NCBI GenBank assembly: GCA_002897695.1 | Contig: BDTG01000012.1 | Span: 1-29,863 of the forward strand | Reading direction: 5' to 3' | DNA: 29,863 nucleotides | From: a bacterium BMS3Abin14 | GTDB lineage: Bacteria; BMS3Abin14 | Shown: in pieces, positions 1-6,475 of the stretch | How the letters are laid out: the number at the start of each line of letters is the position of its first letter | Position numbering within the stretch: position 1 is the first letter of the stretch | The notes under the pieces: generated by a model | Seen by the model: only the letters and a program-made list of their open reading frames with translations | Told to the model about the DNA's origin: nothing | Databases searched by the model: none | Program-made: the position numbers and the translations under genes

Positions 1-147
1 CAGGACGACCCGCCGGCAAAGCTGGCCGAATCGGTGGTTGATGATGGCATTCTTCCGGATCATTATGACCAGATGACTCAGGCCGAGCTAAGGACCTTCG
101 AACGCATGTGCCACAGGTTCGAAAAATATCTCGGGGAATCGAAATGA
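1..147 (+). CDS. 3' end of an unidentified gene
   Basis: An open frame runs in from the left edge and stops at a TGA at 145-147, giving the last 48 residues of a protein. The tail is hydrophilic, rich in Asp, Glu, Arg and Lys, and ends in a probable helix with FERMCHRFEKYLGE. I do not recognise the family. The absence of stops and the charged helical character suggest a real gene end, but the missing N-terminus prevents any functional call. Confidence 0.5.
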   Translation, partial: QDDPPAKLAESVVDDGILPDHYDQMTQAELRTFERMCHRFEKYLGESK

Positions 148-239
148 AAACAGGAACTATATGACTCTTGCATTTATTGTTTCAACACGCTTCTCCATGC
201 GACCGTAACTCATCGCTTTGCGCTTCGATGCCTTAGCCT

Positions 240-534
240 TCACCTTCGTGTCGTCCGGGCTGGACTTTTTGCGACCCTATCACCATTGATCAGGGCTTGT
301 TTTTTTGAGGCGGGACCAGGATTTGAGTTGGTGTTCGCGGGCGATGGCAGTTTCCTTATCACCAAACTTTTCCGAGTAAACCAGGGTTACGGGTCGACGC
401 TGGGCCGTGTATCGAGAGGCAAATCCCATGTAATGCCAATACAGCCGATTCTTCAAGTTGGTAGTGTGCCCGACATACAGGGATTGGTCAGAGCAGCGGA
501 GGATGTAGACGTAGTATTTCTGTGAACTAGGCAT
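240..534 (-). pseudogene. GIY-YIG nuclease (UPF0213/YhbQ-like), frameshifted near the C-terminus
   Basis: The ATG at 534-532 opens a protein beginning MPSSQKYYVYILRC. It has the GIY-YIG core as VYI...LYVG (residues 8-21), a following Arg in KNRL, and the conserved Glu and WSR stretch in AIAREHQLKSWSR. UPF0213 proteins normally continue with a KKxALIxGD motif and are about 95-100 residues long. Here the frame instead ends early at 280 with KKTSPDQW (84 aa). Seven T on the plus strand (A7 in the coding sense, 300-306) precede the break. Skipping one A restores KKQALINGD and continues to a TGA at 240-242. This is therefore a one-base insertion in a homopolymer, a sequencing error, or slippage. 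Small GIY-YIG proteins are thought to act on DNA; the substrate is unknown. No good ribosome site is visible. Confidence 0.75.
263..283 (+). repeat. Dispersed 21-bp repeat, copy 1
   Basis: The block GACTTTTTGCGACCCTATC plus two bases matches 7903-7923 at 19 of 21 positions, and resembles the reverse complement of 7747-7767. It lies inside the restored C-terminal coding frame of the GIY-YIG gene, so the repeat here supplies coding sequence. Confidence 0.6.
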
Positions 535-589
535 GCTAAAGGAAGAGCAAGATAGGGGCCAAGGGGGAATGGGGAAGCCGTTTTGCGCG

Positions 590-901
590 TCATAGAAAAA
601 CCAACGAGTGCCCCTCGACGCAGCACATATCCTGCAGGGAGCTTTGCGTGCCCTCGATCTGGCTGGAGAGCACGGCCTCTTTGCGTACGTACATCGCGAC
701 AAAGAGGTCAGGGTGCGGCAGTGTCTGTATGGAACCGTCCAGCCGTCCCAGGGCTCGGTCGGCCTGAGAAAGCAGCGACTGAAGCGGCCCCTCAAGACGT
801 ATGGGCGGGTCCGGCGGCAAGGCCGCCGGTAGGAATGCCTTATACCCTGCTGGTTGCTGTTCATAGCGGCCGGCACGGTGTGGGTGTGTGAAGGGCGTCA
901 T
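590..901 (-). pseudogene. Fic family protein, N-terminal fragment
   Basis: The ATG at 901-899 begins a 103-residue frame with a Fic N-terminal helical region: LLSQADRALGRLDG, then YVRKEAVLSSQIEGTQSSLQD. The SSQIEG segment matches the inhibitory-helix motif [S/T]xxxE[G/N], which blocks ATP binding in autoinhibited Fic AMP-transferases. Homology stops right after SSLQD, where the coding sequence runs into a dispersed repeat (606-632). Seventeen unrelated residues follow before the stop. The catalytic HPFxxGNGR domain is missing, so this is a remnant. A complete but different Fic gene lies at 28012-29370. The ATG overlaps the stop of a small upstream frame (ATGA). Confidence 0.75.
606..632 (+). 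repeat. Dispersed repeat, copy 1, at the Fic break point
   Basis: This 27-bp block matches 1098-1124 at 24 of 27 positions. Both begin GAGTGCCC and end CATATCC. It coincides with the point where the Fic fragment loses homology, which suggests that a rearrangement at the repeat truncated that gene. Confidence 0.65.
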
Positions 902-1080
902 GCGTCCAGTTGCCTTACATATGTGCGTTTCATGGCCTCATAGTAAAGACAGCCTTTAACATAGGCAAGATTTTTCGTTATATTAAGGGCAGGACACAAA
1001 TCGTGGGGTTCTAGCCTTGCACACTTTTGGTCGACAGTCCGGTGAATTGTGGCATCGAGAAGTTTAGTAAGGCCTGCCAT
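898..1080 (-). CDS. Small ORF of unknown function upstream of the Fic fragment
   Basis: The ATG at 1080-1078 opens a 60-residue frame starting MAGLTKLLDATIHRTVDQ. It ends with a TGA that shares four bases (ATGA) with the start of the Fic fragment, the arrangement usual for translationally coupled genes. I do not recognise the product. The position would suit a small Fic partner, but no antitoxin-type [S/T]xxxE[G/N] motif is visible. It could equally be a chance frame or the end of a decayed gene. The start lies in a short repeat also present around 1182-1196. Confidence 0.25.
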   Translation of the reverse strand: MAGLTKLLDATIHRTVDQKCARLEPHDLCPALNITKNLAYVKGCLYYEAMKRTYVRQLDA

Positions 1081-1097
1081 GAGCAAGTGTTAACTTC

Positions 1098-1145
1098 GAG
1101 TGCCCTTCGACTCAGCGCATATCCGTCGGCGCTTCGCTCAGGACA
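1098..1145 (+). repeat. Dispersed repeat, copy 2, with inverted flank
   Basis: This copy has the full element. It begins GAGTGCCCTTCGACTCAG, passes CATATCC, and ends GCGCTTCGCTCAGGAC. The outer parts (CCCTTCGAC and GCTCAGGAC) recur, together or separately and on either strand, at 606-632, 1259-1278, 7334-7372 and 7430-7468. That marks a dispersed family of small repeats. Confidence 0.6.
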
Positions 1146-1197
1146 ACTCGCCGCGCTCGTGGCACTCGGCTATCGAAACGTGGCCTGCCACGAGCAA

Positions 1198-1232
1198 AAA
1201 ATCAGGCCCCCCGTAAAGGGCGGCCTGATTTT
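1198..1232 (-). terminator. Intrinsic terminator downstream of the tRNA-Ala remnant
   Basis: A hairpin with arms AAATCAGGCC and GGCCTGATTT encloses a 13-nt loop. On the minus strand the stem is followed by a run of T (AAAAAA at 1196-1201 on plus). It lies 8 nt past the tRNA CCA end, which is the normal place for a tRNA terminator. It could also act bidirectionally. Confidence 0.7.
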
Positions 1233-1240
1233 GCGTCGAG

Positions 1241-1260
1241 TGGTGGAGCTGAACGGGATC
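1241..1260 (-). tRNA. tRNA-Ala, last 20 nt only (3' remnant)
   Basis: The minus strand reads GATCCCGTTCAGCTCCACCA. This is the end of a T-loop, the 3' half of the T-stem, the 3' acceptor strand, the discriminator A and an encoded CCA. Counting back from the CCA places U at position 70, consistent with the G3-U70 pair that identifies tRNA-Ala. The upstream part is missing: beyond GATC the sequence turns into a dispersed repeat instead of the expected TTC-containing T-loop. The remnant with its terminator is what remains where an element integrates at a tRNA T-loop, or where the gene is deleted. Confidence 0.6.
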
Positions 1261-1343
1261 CCTTCGACTGGGCTCAGGGCGGGCGTTTGTCGACCGTTCG
1301 ACCTTGCTCACGGTAGAATGCCTAAGGACCTCTTGACTGCCAC

Positions 1344-1400
1344 GGCGCCAAGGTGGCGCCTTGCTCTGTAATTGGCGGAGACAGAGCCGCAATTACAGAG
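1344..1400. repeat. Two adjacent hairpins in intergenic DNA
   Basis: The first hairpin (1344-1360) has arms GGCGCCA and TGGCGCC with a 3-nt loop. The second (1364-1400) has perfect 11-bp arms CTCTGTAATTG and CAATTACAGAG, with additional GC pairing inside. AAAA follows on the plus strand; no T-tract supports a terminator. The rest of 1081-1558 holds the repeats, the tRNA remnant and the palindrome described separately, and no credible gene. Confidence 0.6.
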
Positions 1401-1527
1401 AAAAGGCCAGAAGGGGACCTCTGACCTGCTGGATTAGTCATTTGTATGGGTACCTATAGGGGTACCTGGAACCTCACCATATATTTCAACGGAAATTAAC
1501 CCATAAACGAACAGAAAAACTCTTGCG

Positions 1528-1548
1528 CTATTCGCGAATCGCGAATAG
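1528..1548. promoter_or_regulatory. Perfect 21-bp palindrome, probable operator of the wHTH/NTase pair
   Basis: CTATTCGCG and CGCGAATAG flank a central AAT. The palindrome ends 10 nt before the ATG at 1559, where a ribosome site would normally sit. Position and perfect symmetry suit binding by the dimeric DNA-binding protein encoded just downstream, i.e. autoregulation (inference). Confidence 0.65.
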
Positions 1549-1558
1549 AATATGCTTC

Positions 1559-2140
1559 ATGGTACTTAAACCCCAGGATATATTCATCACGCTCAAGCTG
1601 GTGGCCTTGGGAAACGAGTCATGGAGCTATGTTCGTCTTGCGAATGAACTTTTCATGAGCGCTTCGGAAATCAACGCCGGTGTCAAGCGTTCACTCCGGG
1701 CAGGCCTCCTCATCGGCGGGCATCAGCAGACTGAATACAAAAAAAAACTGATGAATTCGATGAATATGGTAGGGTCTCATAGTCATTGGCCAAACCGGCA
1801 GGCCATTCATGAGTTTCTCGTCCATGGCGCAAAGTACTCTTTCCCGCCAGACCTCGGCGAGGTAACCAGAGGCATTCCTACGGCCACGGCGGCCGCCCCG
1901 ATCAAGAAGAATTTTATGATGGTGGATGAACTGCCGCCTGTGTGGCCCTATCTGGAAGGTGAAGTCAAAGGCTATTCTTTCTCTCCCATATATCGTTCAG
2001 CACCGCAGGCTGCATTGCATGATCCCAATTTGTATGAACTATTGGTAATCCTCGACACCCTCCGTGGCGGTAAAGCGAGAGAGCGTGAAAAAGCTGCCCA
2101 GGAGCTGGATCTCAGGTTGAGTAAATATGGATCTGATTAA
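1559..2140 (+). CDS. Winged-helix (MarR-like) regulator, putative antitoxin partner of a nucleotidyltransferase
   Basis: The product is 193 residues if it starts at the ATG 1559-1561 (MVLKPQDIFITLKLVALG). A TTG at 1523 would place the palindrome inside the gene and is less likely. Residues about 5-55 look like a winged helix-turn-helix (WSYVRLANELFMSASEINAGVKRSLRAGLL). The middle and C-terminus carry a pattern I recognise from MarR-type proteins paired with nucleotidyltransferases: FLVHGAKYSFPPDLGEVTRG, then LPPVWPYLEGEVKGYSFSPIYRSAP, then a terminal helix. It overlaps the next gene by 14 bp, so the two are translated as a unit. I infer a DNA-binding antitoxin or autoregulator. No clear Shine-Dalgarno site precedes the start, so the transcript may be leaderless. 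Confidence 0.7.
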   Translation: MVLKPQDIFITLKLVALGNESWSYVRLANELFMSASEINAGVKRSLRAGLLIGGHQQTEYKKKLMNSMNMVGSHSHWPNRQAIHEFLVHGAKYSFPPDLGEVTRGIPTATAAAPIKKNFMMVDELPPVWPYLEGEVKGYSFSPIYRSAPQAALHDPNLYELLVILDTLRGGKAREREKAAQELDLRLSKYGSD

Positions 2141-2822
2141 AGAGAAGCACCTTGAAATGTTGCGTAAAGTTGCTCGACGCCTTGGTGAAACAGGCAACAT
2201 GGTTGTCTACGTTGGGGGCTCGGTAGCCGGGCTGTTTTCCACTGATCCTGCATCAAGCGACATTCGTGCAACTGCCGATGTAGACTTGATTGCCGATGTG
2301 AGATCAAGAAGCGAATACTGGAAAATGGAGGAAGCATTTCGCGAACTCGGCTTCAAACATGTCCCTGAAATTGTCTGTCGTTGGCGGTTGGGAGACCTGT
2401 TTGTTGACCTGATGCCTCCCGAAGACGGGATAGCCGGGACCAGTACCAACCGATGGTACCGGGACGCCATCAGAAACTCACAGAAAAAAGATATTGGCGA
2501 TGGAGTTTTCATAAGGCTTGTCACCCCACCATACTTTGTCGCTACCAAGCTTGAAGCGTTTTTGAACCGCGGGAAAGACGACTATATGGCAAGTCACGAC
2601 CTTGAGGATGTGATCGCTATCGTCGACGCCCGGGAGGAACTCCCAGAGGAAATCGCTACCGCCGACCATGAAGTGCGGAAATTTATTTCAGAGCTGTTTG
2701 CCAGGTTCCTTGAAGATCCCAAGTTTCTGGAATCTCTCCCCGGAAAGCTGCGAGGTGACGCTGCCAACCAGGCCAGGCTGCCGATCATTGTTATGAGAAT
2801 GGAAAAGATCGCCAGGCTTTAA
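2127..2822 (+). CDS. Nucleotidyltransferase (AbiEii/MenT/DUF6036-like), putative toxin
   Basis: This 231-residue protein has the polymerase-beta-type nucleotidyltransferase signature. It shows GGS at 30-32, the metal-binding pair D51-V-D53 in TADVDL, and a third acidic residue at D94 in LFVDLMP. A TKLEAF segment and a DLEDVI segment follow, as in AbiEii and MenT toxins and DUF6036 proteins. Such enzymes use NTPs to modify RNA (MenT modifies tRNA acceptor ends) and are held in check by a co-encoded partner. Start and stop overlap the upstream winged-helix gene (14 bp). Toxin activity and the RNA target are inferred from family and layout; a housekeeping or resistance nucleotidyltransferase is less likely in this arrangement. 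Confidence 0.75.
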   Translation: MDLIKEKHLEMLRKVARRLGETGNMVVYVGGSVAGLFSTDPASSDIRATADVDLIADVRSRSEYWKMEEAFRELGFKHVPEIVCRWRLGDLFVDLMPPEDGIAGTSTNRWYRDAIRNSQKKDIGDGVFIRLVTPPYFVATKLEAFLNRGKDDYMASHDLEDVIAIVDAREELPEEIATADHEVRKFISELFARFLEDPKFLESLPGKLRGDAANQARLPIIVMRMEKIARL

Positions 2823-2913
2823 TGGTTTTGAGGGTACCCTCTGTGCCAATGTAAGTGAGACAACTTTCCTCCTTGAGTTTAGTGTAGAATAGAGGGCGAG
2901 GAGGAAGAGATAA

Positions 2914-4440
2914 ATGGAGTCAGCGATACCCGAGAAGACCCAACCGAAGAAAACCCGACTCGTCGCCATCTCCAACCGCCTCCCCGTCACCCTTAGCAGA
3001 AAGGGCGACACATGGTCGGTGGAGCCCGGTTCAGGTGGCCTTGTGACCGCCATGGCGCCTGTCCTGAGGGACCGGGGAGGGCTCTGGATCGGGTGGCCCG
3101 GCATCTCGGAGAAGGTTGATTTCGACACGGTTCTTGGAGATGCCTCTCTGGCCACCGGATACGATCTCATCCCGGTGGAAATGGACGAGGAAGAGGTTAC
3201 CAGCTATTATAAAGGGTTCGCCAACCAGATAATCTGGCCCCTCTTTCACGATATGCAGTCCCACTGCACCTTCGACCCGGAGTTCTGGTATTCCTACATC
3301 CGGGTCAACGCCAAGTTCGCCGACCGGATCCTGAACCACACCTCCGACGATGACTACATCTGGGTTCACGATTACCACCTCTTCCACGTCGGCAAGTTTC
3401 TGCGGGAGCGGGGACGAAGCCACCGGATCGGCTTTTTCCTGCACATTCCCTTTCCCCCAATGGATATCTTCGTCAGGCTCCCCTGGAGGATGGAGATCCT
3501 CGAGGCACTGATGGAGTACGACCTGGTTGGGTTCCAGACCTTCCGTGACCGGAAGAACTTCCTCGACTGCCTTCAGCGCTCATACCCCGCCGCCAGGGTC
3601 AGCGGGCGGGGAACGGTGGTCCAGGTCGCCCTCGAGGACCGTGTCGTGCGGGTGGGCTACTTCCCTATCAGCATCGACTACCGGAGCTTTGTCGAGGACA
3701 CCAACTCCGAGGGGACCATGCAATGGTACGAGTCCCTCAAGGAGAAGTTCTGTGATCACAGCGTCATCCTCGGAGTGGATCGCATGGATTTCACCAAGGG
3801 TCTCCAGGAACGGCTCGAAGGGTACCGGAACGCCCTGGAGCGCTATCCGGATCTGAGGGAAAAAGTGACCCTCACCCAAGTCCTGGTCCCGAGCCGCCAC
3901 TCCCTGACCAGCTACCAGATCCTCAAGGCGCGCATCGACAGGCTCATCGGAGAGATCAACGGCCAGTTCGCAACCCTGGGATGGGACCCGATCCATTACC
4001 ACTACCGCAGCCTCGACCACGACGAACTGCTGGCCCTGTACCACATCGCCGACATCGCCCTGGTCACCCCTTTGAAGGACGGGATGAACCTGGTGGCCAA
4101 GGAGTACTGCGCCTGCAGCCTTCAGAACAACGGAGTCCTCATCCTCAGCGAGTTTGCCGGCGCGGCGGCTGAGCTTCACAGCGGTGCGCTGCTGGTCAAT
4201 CCTCACGACTACGAGGGGATCGCCGACGCGCTTTACTACGCATTCACCATGGACTACGATGAGAAACAGACCCGGATGAAAAAAATGCGCAAGATTATCC
4301 GCCGCAGGGATATCTTCCGGTGGGTCGACTCCTTCCTGCAGGCCGCCTTCGCCCGGAACCTCAACGACTTTCCGCCGGTGAAAGAAGAGTACATTCCGGG
4401 GACCAGCGGCGAGGATTTCGCCACCATGCTGGAAGAGTAG
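2914..4440 (+). CDS. otsA: Trehalose-6-phosphate synthase (GT20)
   Basis: This enzyme transfers glucose from a nucleotide sugar to glucose-6-phosphate, giving trehalose-6-phosphate in the cytoplasm. The 508-residue length is normal for bacterial OtsA. Visible hallmarks are ISNRLPV near the N-terminus, GGLVTAM (41-47), VHDYHL (151-156), LHIPFPP (176-182), GVDRMDFTKGL (287-297, with the Arg and Lys that hold the donor phosphates) and DGMNLVAKE (389-397). The ATG follows GAGGAGGAAGAG. It is the first gene of a four-gene operon with 49 bp to the next. The paired phosphatase gene at 6465 supports trehalose over other GT20 products, but glucosylglycerol-phosphate synthases share the fold and cannot be ruled out by eye. 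Confidence 0.9.
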   Translation: MESAIPEKTQPKKTRLVAISNRLPVTLSRKGDTWSVEPGSGGLVTAMAPVLRDRGGLWIGWPGISEKVDFDTVLGDASLATGYDLIPVEMDEEEVTSYYKGFANQIIWPLFHDMQSHCTFDPEFWYSYIRVNAKFADRILNHTSDDDYIWVHDYHLFHVGKFLRERGRSHRIGFFLHIPFPPMDIFVRLPWRMEILEALMEYDLVGFQTFRDRKNFLDCLQRSYPAARVSGRGTVVQVALEDRVVRVGYFPISIDYRSFVEDTNSEGTMQWYESLKEKFCDHSVILGVDRMDFTKGLQERLEGYRNALERYPDLREKVTLTQVLVPSRHSLTSYQILKARIDRLIGEINGQFATLGWDPIHYHYRSLDHDELLALYHIADIALVTPLKDGMNLVAKEYCACSLQNNGVLILSEFAGAAAELHSGALLVNPHDYEGIADALYYAFTMDYDEKQTRMKKMRKIIRRRDIFRWVDSFLQAAFARNLNDFPPVKEEYIPGTSGEDFATMLEE

Positions 4441-4489
4441 TCCGGCAGATGGACCCATCCAGGGAGAAGCGACAGGGAGACAGTGTCAA

Positions 4490-5176
4490 ATGATCCAGGG
4501 AAAAGATCGACCCGTAAACACATCTGAGAAAAGCTTCAGGGTCTTCGACTGCGCCCCTGTCTTCATTGCCACGGGTATTCGTGCCTTTACCCTCCGGGAA
4601 ATGACCGAAAGCCTGCACGTCGTCCACTCTGGGAGCATCCAGCACCACTTCTGGGGACGGCTGCTCAGGCCGGTGATCGAGGAACCGGAGTACAGCAACG
4701 ATTTCGCCGCCTGGATAGGGCGGGAGTTGAGGGACAAGGTGCTCGCGGAGCGGCTCAGTGTCATTTACCCCACGGACTACACCGACGTCGAGGAGCTTCG
4801 ACTCGGGATCATCGACATCATTGAGGACCGCCTCTACGAGGATATATTATCCCACACTGTCACAGCCCGGCAGCCCTTTTACTTCCTCCGCTCTCAGCTG
4901 GTGGTTTTCGACACCGAAACAAGGATCGGAGACCCTTCCGAACTGTGTGATGCAGTCAATGGAATGTCGGAGGGGAGCATCTTTTACCACTTCGTCGAGG
5001 CCCGAAGACGTAACGAGAAACGCTGCGATGACTTCTCGGCCTGGCTCGAGTCGAACACCGGTGATTATAATCAACTCTGCGTGGATCTGACAGCCATCGA
5101 CCCCTACTTTTCCTCTCTCGGCGAGATCCGCGACCGCCTCGAAAACCTTTTCAGACAAGGTTTTCCGCAGCCCTGA
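4490..5176 (+). CDS. DUF5752 family protein with two internal repeats
   Basis: This 228-residue soluble protein has no signal peptide or membrane segment and sits between two glycosyltransferase genes. I place it in DUF5752, a family of unknown function. The sequence is an internal duplication. Residues about 17-115 and 129-221 align through GSIQHHF (48-54) with GSIFYHF (162-168), DFAAW (71-75) with DFSAW (181-185), and a final acidic helix ending in D/E-R-L. The ATG follows CAGGGAGA at a usable distance. Gaps of about 49 bp on both sides place it in the trehalose operon. A role as activator, scaffold or sensor of the pathway enzymes is a guess; no catalytic motif is visible. Confidence 0.8.
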   Translation: MIQGKDRPVNTSEKSFRVFDCAPVFIATGIRAFTLREMTESLHVVHSGSIQHHFWGRLLRPVIEEPEYSNDFAAWIGRELRDKVLAERLSVIYPTDYTDVEELRLGIIDIIEDRLYEDILSHTVTARQPFYFLRSQLVVFDTETRIGDPSELCDAVNGMSEGSIFYHFVEARRRNEKRCDDFSAWLESNTGDYNQLCVDLTAIDPYFSSLGEIRDRLENLFRQGFPQP

Positions 5177-5224
5177 CGGCCCTGATGCCTTTGAACCTGA
5201 TCCTGACACTACGGAGGTTACAGC

Positions 5225-6475
5225 TTGTCACAACTTCTCGATAGATACGGCGAAATAGCAGGAAAAGATGTCATCAGGCAGCTTCGTCTTCTGGCCCGCG
5301 AGCTTGAGGGTGTCCAGGTCGTCCACGTCAACTCTACCAAGGAGGGCGGAGGTGTGGCCGAGATCCTCCACAAAATGATCCCCCTCAAGCAGGATCTAGG
5401 CATCGACGCCAGCTGGGAGGTCATCACCGGTGATGCAGCCTTCTATGAGTGCACCAAAGGGATGCACAACGCTATGCAGGGAGAAAAGACGATCATAACG
5501 GAGGAGCTTCTCAACGTTTACGAGGAAACCAACCGGAAGTTTGCAGAACAGATTCACGACACCCTGGCCGAGGCCGATTTCGTTTTCATCCACGATCCCC
5601 AGCCCGCCGCCGTCATCAGGCACATGCCACAAAGGAAGGGGCGCTGGGTCTGGCGGTGCCACATCGACATCAGCCGGCCCCAGCGTTCGGTCTGGAACTA
5701 TCTCAGGAAGAATGTGGTCGCATACGATTCAAGCATCTTTTCCATGCAGCGGTTTTCACAGAAACTACCCCACATCCAGTACCTCATACCCCCCAGTATC
5801 GATCCGTTAAGCGAAAAGAACATGGACCTATCCGCCCAGGAGGTTCTGGAGGAGATCTCACCCTTCAACCTGATTCCGGACATCCCCCTGCTCCTTCAGG
5901 TATCCAGATACGACCGGTTCAAGGACCCCATAGGGGTCATCGAGGCCTACAAGATGGTCAGAAAACTCACACCGGTGCAGCTTGTTCTGGCGGGGGGAGG
6001 CGCCGGCGATGATCCCGAGGGGGAAGCTGTTCTCGAAGAGGTGCGCCGGGCCGCCGGGGAGGATCCCGACATCCACGTCCTCCAGCTGCCCAACGACGCT
6101 CACCGAACCATCAACGCCCTTCAGCGGCGAGCCGACATTGTCATACAGAAGTCGATCAAGGAGGGGTTCGGGCTTACCGTGACCGAGGGGATGTGGAAAG
6201 GTAAACCGGTCATCGGCGGCGAGGTCGGCGGTATCCGGCTGCAGGTCATGGACCATCGCACCGGGTTCCTGGTCAACTCTCCGGAAGGCGCGGCCCTGAG
6301 GATCCGATACCTTCTGCACCGCCCCAACGTGCGGCGCCAGATGGGACGCCATGCCAGGGAGTTCGTGCGGGACAACTTCCTCCTTACCCGCCACCTCCGG
6401 GACTACCTCGCCCTGATGGTCAGCCTTCTCAAGGGTAAGGAACAAGACCCCTACCTGGAGATCGATGTCCCATAG
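5225..6475 (+). CDS. treT: GT4 glycosyltransferase, trehalose synthase TreT-like
   Basis: This 416-residue GT-B enzyme of family GT4 resembles TreT, which joins a nucleotide-glucose and free glucose directly into trehalose. N-terminal marks are VHVNSTKEGGGVAEILH (33-49, the TreT-type glycine loop) and FIHDPQP (121-127). The C-terminal donor domain has QVSRYDRFKDP (225-235) and KEGFGLTVTEGMWKGKPVI (312-330). The start is a TTG at 5225, chosen because ACGGAGGT lies 7-8 nt upstream. It overlaps the phosphatase gene by 11 bp. The oddity is a one-step trehalose maker in the same operon as the two-step OtsA/OtsB route. The enzyme may run in reverse, or use another acceptor. Confidence 0.8.
   Translation: MSQLLDRYGEIAGKDVIRQLRLLARELEGVQVVHVNSTKEGGGVAEILHKMIPLKQDLGIDASWEVITGDAAFYECTKGMHNAMQGEKTIITEELLNVYEETNRKFAEQIHDTLAEADFVFIHDPQPAAVIRHMPQRKGRWVWRCHIDISRPQRSVWNYLRKNVVAYDSSIFSMQRFSQKLPHIQYLIPPSIDPLSEKNMDLSAQEVLEEISPFNLIPDIPLLLQVSRYDRFKDPIGVIEAYKMVRKLTPVQLVLAGGGAGDDPEGEAVLEEVRRAAGEDPDIHVLQLPNDAHRTINALQRRADIVIQKSIKEGFGLTVTEGMWKGKPVIGGEVGGIRLQVMDHRTGFLVNSPEGAALRIRYLLHRPNVRRQMGRHAREFVRDNFLLTRHLRDYLALMVSLLKGKEQDPYLEIDVP

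Noticed and set aside
3580-4458. Minus-strand ORF of 292 codons opposite otsA
   Set aside because: It is antisense to a gene with full GT20 signatures; the long frame reflects GC-rich codon bias.
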